From positions 1-21,299 of the IMG/VR virus record IMGVR_UViG_3300017769_000158: a stretch of DNA of 21,299 nucleotides; one strand, given 5' to 3'. Positions 16,681 through 21,299 of the stretch are shown here, one piece after another. The notes under the pieces are model-generated. The model made no database searches. It had not been told where the DNA came from and worked only from the letters and a program-made list of their open reading frames with translations. The DNA is from a virus. Numbering within the stretch: the stretch's first letter is position 1; every line of letters starts with the position of its first letter. Made by a program: the position numbers and the translations under genes.

Positions 16681-18116
16681 TGGCTAATTCATATTTAAGT
16701 AAAACACCAAATGCAAGTAACAGAAAAACTTATACAATTAGTTTATGGTTAAAGAGAAGTGCTTTAGGTGTTAGTTCTCCTTATCAAGCACACCCAATAT
16801 TTACTGCTTACGAAAGTCCTTTTACATCGAGTAGTGGAGAAATACTTTTGCATTTTGATGGTGATGATACTTTGCATTTTAGACAATGGAACGGCAGTTC
16901 TCCTTATGTCTTATTATTAATCACGGATAAAAAATTTAAAGATACTACAAGTTGGTATCATATTGTTGCATCTGTAGATACTACACAAGCAACAGACTCA
17001 AACCGAATTAAATTATATGCGAATGGAGAATTATTAACTTTAGCAACAGCTGGTTATCCATCACAAGATTACGACACTCGTTTTAATGCTAATGTACAAC
17101 ATACCATAGGCACAGGAACTGATGGCACTCAAAAATTTTTTGATGGACAAATGGCTCACTTCCATTTTGTAGATGGCACAGCTTTAACACCATCAACATT
17201 TGGAGAAACAGATAGCACAACAGGTGAATGGAAACCTAAACTTAATCCAAGTGTTACTTATGGAACTAATGGTTTCTTTTTAAAATTTGAAAATAGTGGT
17301 GCTTTGGGTACTGATTCATCAGGCAACTCAAATACATATGCAGTTAATGGAGATTTAAAACAATCTATATCAACGCCTAGCAATAACTTTTGCACATTAG
17401 ATGCTAACCAAGCATACGATAAAACTCATGTAGATTATGCTGGTACAGCGTTTCTAGGAACATCGACAAACGCTAGAGGGTGTGCATCTACTCAAATGGT
17501 CAAAAATGGAAAATGGTATTTTGAAGTTAAAGTAGAAACTGATAGAACATCGTCAGATGGAGCTACTATATCTATTGCAAAAAATGGTACTCATGCACAA
17601 AGAAGATGGAGAAATGAGACAGCTAGTGCAATCGTAGGTAAAGAAACAGGCTCGAATGGTTGCGAAGGAATTACTTATCAACCTATGACTAGCACACCAA
17701 ACATTATAGATGATGGTGGTGGTGGCACAGTAAACTATGGCTCTACAGCAAGTGCTAATGACATTATTATGGTAGCAGTAGATTTATCAGCAGCTACTTC
17801 TAAAATATGGTTTGGTAAAAACGGCACATGGTTTAATGCCCCTAGTACATCTAGTGCTGGAGATCCAGCTAATGGAAATTATCCCGGATTATCGTTTGCT
17901 AAAGGAGATGACTTTTGGGGAATTAATATTACAAGCGTAGTTAATGCAGCAGATAATGCAAACAAATATATGTTCTGTAATTTTGGTGAAGGCAGATTTG
18001 GAACAACAGCAGTAGCAAGTGGTAATGCAGATGACAATTCAGTAGGTGTATTTGAATATGATGTACCAGCTGGATTCTATGCAATCTGCACAAGAAATAT
18101 CAAAGATTATGGATAG
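16680..18116 (+). CDS. LamG plus SPRY-like tail adhesin
   Basis: This 478-residue protein is probably a carbohydrate- or surface-binding part of the tail. Residues about 1-195 form a concanavalin-like LamG domain: 'SYLSKTPNASNRKTYTISLWLKR', 'SWYHIVASVDTTQATDSNRIKLYANGE' and 'FFDGQMAHFHFVDGTALTPSTFGE' are typical Laminin_G_3 strands. Residues about 260-478 look SPRY-like: 'KNGKWYFEVKVE', 'ANDIIMVAVDLSAATSKIWFGKNGTWFNA', and a final 'YAICTRNI' element often found at the end of marine phage adhesins. The ATG overlaps the TAA of the fiber gene (TAATG) in another frame, and no shift site joins them, so it is a separate protein made by re-initiation. It lacks the gp17 attachment domain, so it must bind to the fiber or another tail protein. 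Depolymerase activity is not indicated. Confidence 0.8.
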   Translation: MANSYLSKTPNASNRKTYTISLWLKRSALGVSSPYQAHPIFTAYESPFTSSSGEILLHFDGDDTLHFRQWNGSSPYVLLLITDKKFKDTTSWYHIVASVDTTQATDSNRIKLYANGELLTLATAGYPSQDYDTRFNANVQHTIGTGTDGTQKFFDGQMAHFHFVDGTALTPSTFGETDSTTGEWKPKLNPSVTYGTNGFFLKFENSGALGTDSSGNSNTYAVNGDLKQSISTPSNNFCTLDANQAYDKTHVDYAGTAFLGTSTNARGCASTQMVKNGKWYFEVKVETDRTSSDGATISIAKNGTHAQRRWRNETASAIVGKETGSNGCEGITYQPMTSTPNIIDDGGGGTVNYGSTASANDIIMVAVDLSAATSKIWFGKNGTWFNAPSTSSAGDPANGNYPGLSFAKGDDFWGINITSVVNAADNANKYMFCNFGEGRFGTTAVASGNADDNSVGVFEYDVPAGFYAICTRNIKDYG

Positions 18117-18127
18117 GAGAAAATAAC

Positions 18128-19180
18128 ATGGCATTTACAACAATAGCAAAACCATCAGTACATTTTGACTGTCCTACATGGACAGGAAGTGATAGCACAA
18201 CAACAATTACTGGAATGGGTTTTAAACCTGATGCTCTTTGGATTAAAAGATATGATGGTGCTGGAAACCCTGTATTCAACAATTCATCAGATGGTGTTGC
18301 TAAGAATTGGTCGCCTGATGGAAACAATACTGTTGATACAACAACTTATGTAGCAAGTTATACCTCAGATGGATTTACTCTGACAGGGAATATAGCAAAT
18401 ACCAATGATGCTAGTAATAAATATGTAGCAGCTTGTTGGAAAGCAAATGGTGGTACTACTGCATCAAATTCTGATGGCAGTATTACTTCAACAATCCAAG
18501 CAAACACAACTGCTGGTGTATCAGTATTGCAATGGACTGGCACAGGTGCAAATGGCACGATTGGGCATGGTCTTGGAGTAGCTCCTAAGTTAGTTATTAT
18601 AAAATCTACTGGTACTGCTGATAGAGGAGAACTGTTAAATATGGGCAAAACTTTTATTACTGACCCTGAAACCGATATGATACAGTTTGCGACAACAGGC
18701 ACTCTTACAGATGTAGCAGAAGCTTGGAATGACACAGCACCAACATCTAGTGTTATTTCTATAGGCTCATCTGCTCTTGGTAATGCAAGTGGTCAAGCAT
18801 GTATCGGATATGCTTTTGCAGAAATTCAAGGATTTAGCAAAATTGGATATTATTCAGGCACAGGTAATGCTCAAGGAACTAAAGTTTATTGTGGCTTTAG
18901 ACCTAAATGGATAATGATTAAAAGCACAACAACAGGAGATAATTTTAATTCTAGAGTATCAGGTTTGACAGGTTATGGATTAGGTGGAGAAAGAACAAGA
19001 AATATTAATCTTAATAATAATGAGTCTAATGCAGAGGGTACTATTCAGTTTGAAAGTAATGGATTTAGAATGGCATCAACATCTACTGCAAACAATCAAG
19101 AAAATACAAAATATTTATACATGGCTTTTGCTGAAATGCCAATGGTCGGAACTAACGGAACAATAGCACTAGCAACATGA
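18128..19180 (+). CDS. Tail adhesin with about three repeats (DUF7483-like)
   Basis: This 350-residue protein is made of about three related beta-rich units of roughly 100 residues. Unit starts are 'GMGFKPDALWIKRYDG' (about 28), 'GLGVAPKLVIIKSTG' (about 148) and 'YCGFRPKWIMIKSTTTGDN' (about 257). Unit ends are 'YVAACWKANGG', 'IGYAFAEIQGFSKIGYYSGTG' and 'YLYMAFAEMPM'. This pattern (GF-P-x-[LW]-[VI]-x-IK ... YAFAE-x-x-G-x-S-x-x-GxYxGxG) is common in marine phage tail genes and I associate it with DUF7483; the accession is from memory. It follows the LamG/SPRY gene with a clear AGGAG about eight bases before the ATG, so it has its own translation signal. The TGA overlaps the ATG of a small membrane gene (ATGA). 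A role in host binding is inferred from position and fold type. Confidence 0.75.
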   Translation: MAFTTIAKPSVHFDCPTWTGSDSTTTITGMGFKPDALWIKRYDGAGNPVFNNSSDGVAKNWSPDGNNTVDTTTYVASYTSDGFTLTGNIANTNDASNKYVAACWKANGGTTASNSDGSITSTIQANTTAGVSVLQWTGTGANGTIGHGLGVAPKLVIIKSTGTADRGELLNMGKTFITDPETDMIQFATTGTLTDVAEAWNDTAPTSSVISIGSSALGNASGQACIGYAFAEIQGFSKIGYYSGTGNAQGTKVYCGFRPKWIMIKSTTTGDNFNSRVSGLTGYGLGGERTRNINLNNNESNAEGTIQFESNGFRMASTSTANNQENTKYLYMAFAEMPMVGTNGTIALAT

Positions 19181-19338
19181 AAGTAACTAACGAACAATTA
19201 ATGGATAAACTAGAGAAGATGGATCAAAGGATCGTTGCTCTAGAAGAATTTATGCACAGAAGCAAAGGTTCTGTATCTATAATAGCATGGCTAGCTGGAC
19301 TAGCTGTCGTAGTGGGAGGCTATTTCTATAACAAATGA
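19177..19338 (+). CDS. Small coiled-coil/TM protein (XhlA-like, holin candidate)
   Basis: This 53-residue ORF begins at the ATGA overlap with the adhesin stop. Its N-terminal half (MKVTNEQLMDKLEKMDQRIVAL, abbreviated) is an amphipathic helix with a heptad pattern, and residues about 33-50 are one hydrophobic segment (SIIAWLAGLAVVVGGYFY) ending in Asn-Lys. A short coiled coil followed by one C-terminal membrane helix is the plan of haemolysin XhlA-type proteins that occur in phage lysis cassettes. Its own stop overlaps the start of the next membrane gene by another ATGA. A tail-anchored holin or holin regulator is the likeliest role, but a virion membrane protein is possible. Confidence 0.72.
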   Translation: MKVTNEQLMDKLEKMDQRIVALEEFMHRSKGSVSIIAWLAGLAVVVGGYFYNK

Positions 19339-19766
19339 TACCAATGGAACTTATATCAATGCTCGGCTCTACTGTACTAGGTGGTGTTATGTCTATCATG
19401 GCACAGAAAGGACAGGCTGAAGCAGAGAAACAAAAGTTATTAATGCAACGTGCTGGGTTTGCAGCTAAACAAACTGACAAAGCCAGAGATGTTAAAGATG
19501 CTCACACCAAACATACCAGACGATGGATAGCATTGATGTGTGTATTCTCTATCATTGTTGTACCTATCATCGCACCTATCTTTACTGACGTTAATGTTAT
19601 CTATCAGGTAATGCAAGAGGTTGACTCTGGCTGGTGGATCTTTGGATCAAGCTATGAAACTTCAGTATGGAAAGAGGGTAACTCAATATTTATAACGAGC
19701 CTTCAATCTCATACAATTTTTTCAATCATTGGGTTGTATTTTGGTGGCTCATTAACTAGGAAATAA
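19335..19766 (+). CDS. Multi-TM membrane protein, holin-like
   Basis: This 143-residue protein shows a weakly hydrophobic N-terminal helix (residues 4-22, 'MELISMLGSTVLGGVMSIM'), and a basic amphipathic helix (about 24-60) rich in Lys, Gln and Ala. It then has a strong membrane helix (about 64-84, 'WIALMCVFSIIVVPIIAPIF') and a last hydrophobic segment (about 125-140, 'TIFSIIGLYFGGSL') before 'TRK'. The plan resembles the 3TM holins of gene transfer agents and marine phages. The first ATG (19335) forms an ATGA overlap with the 53-aa gene; ATG 19344 is an alternative start, but neither has a ribosome site. Paired with the preceding small membrane protein it would make a lysis pair, though no endolysin is visible nearby. 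Membrane location is secure, holin activity is inference. Confidence 0.72.
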   Translation: MIPMELISMLGSTVLGGVMSIMAQKGQAEAEKQKLLMQRAGFAAKQTDKARDVKDAHTKHTRRWIALMCVFSIIVVPIIAPIFTDVNVIYQVMQEVDSGWWIFGSSYETSVWKEGNSIFITSLQSHTIFSIIGLYFGGSLTRK

Positions 19767-19767
19767 T

Positions 19768-19914
19768 ATGGCTAAGTTATGTGCAAGAGGTAAAGCAGCA
19801 GCGATTAGAAAGTTTAAGAAGTACCCATCGGCTTATGCAAACATGTATGCAGCTGGGGTATGTTCTGGAAGAATTAAACCCGGAGGCAAGAAGAGTGGCA
19901 AAAAAAGGTCTTAA
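19768..19914 (+). CDS. 48-aa basic two-cysteine protein
   Basis: The ORF starts one base after the preceding stop (TAATATG) and encodes MAKLCARGKAAAIRKFKKY-type sequence: an Ala/Lys-rich N-terminus, a 'YPSAYANMYAAGVCSGRIK' segment, and a Lys/Gly tail ending KKSGKKRS. It has two cysteines (C5, C32) and is strongly basic. I recognise the K-F-x-x-Y-P-S-A-Y-A-N pattern as one found in small proteins of marine viruses, but know no function. The gene is supported by its tight spacing and by the family-like motif. It overlaps the next gene by 20 bases. Confidence 0.68.
   Translation: MAKLCARGKAAAIRKFKKYPSAYANMYAAGVCSGRIKPGGKKSGKKRS
19882..19886 (+). promoter_or_regulatory. Ribosome site selecting a GTG start at 19895
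   Basis: GGAGG lies inside the 48-aa gene, eight bases before GTG 19895. It supports the GTG as the true start of the next gene in place of the long in-frame extension to 19781, whose translation is unrelated to the conserved part and covers the 48-aa gene. Confidence 0.7.
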
Positions 19915-20134
19915 AGAATGGGTTAAAGAAAAATGGGTAGACATAGGCGCTCCTAAAAAGAATGGCAAGTTTCAACCATGCGGTAGAAAGAAAGGAGATG
20001 GTCGTGCTTACCCTAAGTGTGTACCATTAGCTAAGGCTAATGCTATGACATCAGCTCAAAGATCAGCGGCAGTCAGGAGAAAACGTGCAAAGAACAATTC
20101 AACAAAAGGTAAACCAAGTTATGCGAGGACTTAA
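19895..20134 (+). CDS. 79-aa basic protein with W-V-K-E-K-W-V-D motif
   Basis: Starting from GTG 19895, the protein reads MAKKGLKEWVKEKWVDIG, then 'KNGKFQPCGRKKGDGRAYPKCVPLAKA', then 'MTSAQRSAAVRRKRAKNN' and a Lys/Pro-rich end. It is very basic and carries two cysteines (C29, C42) around a Gly/Arg/Lys loop. The 'GLKxWxxEKWVD' start and 'PCGR...YPKCVPLAKA' core occur in small proteins of marine phages and of large DNA viruses (possibly the DUF5872 group, from memory). A nucleic-acid or basic scaffold role is suggested by charge only. The start rests on the GGAGG eight bases upstream. The stop is one base from a tiny ORF (TAATATG). Confidence 0.72.
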   Translation: MAKKGLKEWVKEKWVDIGAPKKNGKFQPCGRKKGDGRAYPKCVPLAKANAMTSAQRSAAVRRKRAKNNSTKGKPSYART

Positions 20135-20135
20135 T

Positions 20136-20186
20136 ATGAAAAAGAAAACTAAAAAGAAACCAGTAAAAAAATATCCGGGATATTAA
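20136..20186 (+). CDS. 16-aa lysine-rich micro-ORF
   Basis: The ORF encodes MKKKTKKKPVKKYPGY between two basic genes. It is flanked on both sides by the same TAATATG junction (stop, one base, start). Nine of its sixteen residues are lysine. The perfect fit into a tandem of genes with identical junctions suggests that it is translated, but at this length it could also be a spacer, a leader peptide or a remnant. No ribosome site is distinct from the upstream purines. Confidence 0.4.
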   Translation: MKKKTKKKPVKKYPGY

Positions 20187-20187
20187 T

Positions 20188-20334
20188 ATGCTAACAGCAA
20201 AACAGAAGTCTATATTATTAAAACATAAGAAGCATCATTCTTCTAAACATATGAGTCTTATGAAAAAACTTATGAATGATGGTAAGTCTTTTACAGTTGC
20301 ACATAAAATAGCACAGAAAGAAGTAGGAAAATAA
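20188..20334 (+). CDS. 48-aa His/Lys-rich basic protein
   Basis: This ORF encodes MLTAKQKSILLKHKKHHSSK followed by 'HMSLMKKLMNDGKSFTVAHKIAQKEVGK'. The pattern L-T-x-K-Q...H-x-x-H-H-S-x-K-H-M-x-x-M...M-x-x-G-K-x-F-x-x-A-H-x-x-A-x-x-x-V-G-K is one I recognise from short ORFs of marine phages; function unknown. It is predicted to be two helices with five histidines grouped in the first half, and has no cysteine. It starts two bases after the preceding stop's TAA begins the TAATATG junction, and its TAA overlaps the next ATG (TAATG). The family-like pattern makes it a real gene with good confidence. Confidence 0.68.
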   Translation: MLTAKQKSILLKHKKHHSSKHMSLMKKLMNDGKSFTVAHKIAQKEVGK

Positions 20335-20585
20335 TGGTAGCTAAAAAATATCAAAATCCAGATGGTGGTTTAAATGCAGCGGGTAGAGCATACTTTAAAC
20401 GTAAAGATGGATCTAATCTTAAAGCTCCTGTTACAGGTAAAGCACCTAAAGGATCTAAGGCAGCAGCAAGACGTAGAAGTTTTTGTGCTAGAATGTCAGG
20501 TATGAAAGGACCAATGAAAGATAGTAAAGGAAGACCAACAAGAAAAGCCTTAGCATTAAGGAAATGGAAATGTCGCAAGTCGTAG
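20334..20585 (+). CDS. 83-aa basic two-cysteine protein (DUF6321-like)
   Basis: The protein starts with 'PDGGLNAAGRAYFKRKDGSNLKAPV', then a Lys/Gly/Arg-rich loop, then 'RRRSFCARMSGMKGPMKDSKGRPTRKALALRKWKCR'. This matches the small family I know as DUF6321, found in phages and marine viruses: GGLNAxGRxxY...FCARMxGMxGP...D-x-G-x-P-T-R-K-A-L-x-L-x-K-W-x-C. Cysteines are at 51 and 80. It is strongly basic with no membrane segment; a nucleic-acid contact or capsid-associated role is possible, but nothing is shown. Start overlaps the previous TAA (TAATG). The 3' end overlaps the next gene, whose ribosome site lies inside it. Confidence 0.78.
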   Translation: MVAKKYQNPDGGLNAAGRAYFKRKDGSNLKAPVTGKAPKGSKAAARRRSFCARMSGMKGPMKDSKGRPTRKALALRKWKCRKS

Positions 20586-21169
20586 CCAAACAATGCTTAT
20601 GGGTAATGCTGGTTCTAATATTAGTCTATGGTATAGCTGATGCCATAGGAGATGTTACTTCATCTGGCTCAACCACGAATACCCAGTCCAACAACGCTGG
20701 TTCAAACACAGCAATCACAGGCGGATATGAGTCAGCAACCACATATCAGTCAGGCTCATCTTCCAATAGTACTACAAACAATGAGACCAACAATAGCACC
20801 AACCAGAAAACAGCCGTAAACAGCGCCTCAGCGCCCTCTATGAGCGTATATGGACAGGACTCTTGTGTCATACCATTGGCATCTGGGGTTACAATCATAG
20901 GATTTAGTGGTTCATTTGGCACATACGTGACGGACAAATCGTGTGAACGTAGAAAATCTATAGCTGTATTAGCTAAACTTGGCATGAAAGTGGCGGCAAT
21001 TAGTCTTGCCTGTCAAGATGAAAACATCTGGCAAGCAATGATGGATGCGGGTACACCATGCCCTATAGATGGATTGATTGGAGATAAAGCTAAAGCTAGA
21101 TGGATGCAGAAACGTAAAGAAACATTAAGGAATACTACGGCTAAACCTAGTATGACATGGAATGATTAG
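20570..21169 (+). CDS. Exported Ser/Thr/Asn-rich protein with four-cysteine C-terminal domain
   Basis: I cannot name this 199-residue protein. Residues 8-24 are a hydrophobic signal sequence or anchor (CLWVMLVLILVYGIADA), with a possible cleavage site after ADA. Residues 29-88 are a Ser/Thr/Asn/Gly/Gln-rich, probably disordered linker using more C-ending codons than its neighbours. The C-terminal domain has cysteines at 99, 125, 148 and 164 and the pattern 'CERRKSIAVLAKLGMKVAAISLACQD...AMMDAGTPCPIDGLIG', known to me from unnamed marine phage proteins; two disulfides would fit a periplasmic or surface location. ATG 20570 is preferred because AAGG at 20558-20561 is eight bases upstream; ATG 20564 would add two residues. 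The stop overlaps the following lipoprotein by eight bases. Candidate roles are a spanin-like lysis protein or an exposed virion/host-surface protein. Confidence 0.72.
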   Translation: MSQVVAKQCLWVMLVLILVYGIADAIGDVTSSGSTTNTQSNNAGSNTAITGGYESATTYQSGSSSNSTTNNETNNSTNQKTAVNSASAPSMSVYGQDSCVIPLASGVTIIGFSGSFGTYVTDKSCERRKSIAVLAKLGMKVAAISLACQDENIWQAMMDAGTPCPIDGLIGDKAKARWMQKRKETLRNTTAKPSMTWND

Positions 21170-21284
21170 AATAATTTTAATTAGTTTTATGTTATCTAGT
21201 TGTGCTACACATTCAGTAACACTAGGACCAATGACTGTATATGGAAGTAATGAACAATCTATACCAGAACCAACAAGAGAATAA
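21162..21284 (+). CDS. 40-aa lipoprotein (candidate outer-membrane spanin)
   Basis: The ORF starts inside the end of the preceding gene. It encodes MIRIILISFMLSSCATHSV followed by a short Ser/Gly/Pro-rich tail ending PEPTRE. Residues 4-13 are hydrophobic and LSSC at 11-14 is a good lipobox, so the mature product would be a 27-residue lipoprotein. Ala at +2 predicts outer-membrane sorting. Very short lipoproteins overlapping an upstream exported gene are typical of Rz1-like o-spanins, and this is the first guess. The upstream gene is not a classic coiled-coil i-spanin, however. Mature residues include M-T-V-Y-G, echoing M-S-V-Y-G in the preceding protein. Confidence 0.62.
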   Translation: MIRIILISFMLSSCATHSVTLGPMTVYGSNEQSIPEPTRE

Positions 21285-21299
21285 GTATGTATGTATTTA

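Noticed and set aside
16640-16700. Programmed -1 frameshift fusing the fiber to the LamG adhesin
   Set aside because: No canonical slippery heptamer precedes the stop, and the -1 frame hits TAA at 16659 and 16674 before reaching the adhesin start; stop-start re-initiation explains the layout.
18128-19180. Variable region of a diversity-generating retroelement in the third adhesin (many Asn AAT/AAC codons)
   Set aside because: No template repeat, no reverse transcriptase and no C-type-lectin VR signature in the window; Asn richness fits the A/T bias and adhesin composition.
19781-19894. N-terminal extension of the 79-aa basic protein to 19781
   Set aside because: The extension overlaps the whole 48-aa gene, reads unlike a conserved protein and lacks a ribosome site; GTG 19895 has GGAGG at the right distance.
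21285-21299. Possible next gene starting at ATG 21287 or 21291
   Set aside because: Only three or four codons remain before the window ends, too little to support a call.
1-21299. tRNA genes, CRISPR arrays, insertion sequences, integrase or attachment sites
   Set aside because: No cloverleaf-like sequence, regularly spaced repeat array, transposase, integrase or att-like repeat was visible; coding density leaves almost no room for them.

Overview
The window reads as the late (virion and lysis) half of a lytic, T7-like short-tailed phage (podovirus) with a strongly A/T-biased genome. All genes lie on the + strand and are packed end to end with almost no non-coding DNA. The low GC and the particular mix of genes are most like marine podoviruses infecting SAR11 and related marine bacteria. 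The mix is a short coat protein, a T7-type ejection set, LamG/SPRY-type adhesins, and small basic ORFs of the kind carried by marine viruses. The host assignment is inference; no RNA polymerase, integrase, DNA polymerase or large terminase gene lies in the window to place it more precisely.

Layout. (1) Head module, 1-4000: portal (5' end cut off by the window), a small Bbp19-like protein, scaffold, a T7 gp13-like GNAT-fold protein, major capsid protein and a small head-associated protein. It closes with a perfect GC-rich hairpin at 4008-4037, where T7 has its main late terminator. (2) Tail and ejection module, 4049-14823: tail tubular proteins A and B, then three internal virion proteins like T7 gp14, gp15 and gp16 (207, 758 and 1593 aa). 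These should form the channel that carries DNA across the cell envelope. (3) Host recognition, 14845-19180: a gp17-type fiber with seven 10-residue repeats and Ig-like C-terminal domains, a LamG plus SPRY-like protein, and a third protein built of about three repeats. (4) Membrane and lysis-like genes, 19177-19766: a 53-aa coiled-coil/TM protein and a 143-aa multi-TM protein, coupled by ATGA overlaps. (5) A run of five tiny, very basic proteins (19768-20585), three of which carry exactly two cysteines. (6) An exported Ser/Thr/Asn-rich cysteine protein followed by an overlapping 40-aa lipoprotein (20564-21284), which together could be an unusual spanin-like or surface pair.

Gene expression appears to be set by translation signals. 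The proteins expected in many copies (scaffold, coat, head protein) have clear Shine-Dalgarno sequences. Most low-copy tail and ejection genes start by overlap or abutment with the stop codon of the gene before. The most unusual points are: the synonymous-codon scrambling of the fiber repeats; the gp13-like gene lying in the head module instead of next to the ejection genes; the basic two-cysteine micro-gene cluster; the exported-protein/lipoprotein pair sharing an M-[ST]-V-Y-G motif; and the lack of any recognisable peptidoglycan hydrolase among the ejection proteins.
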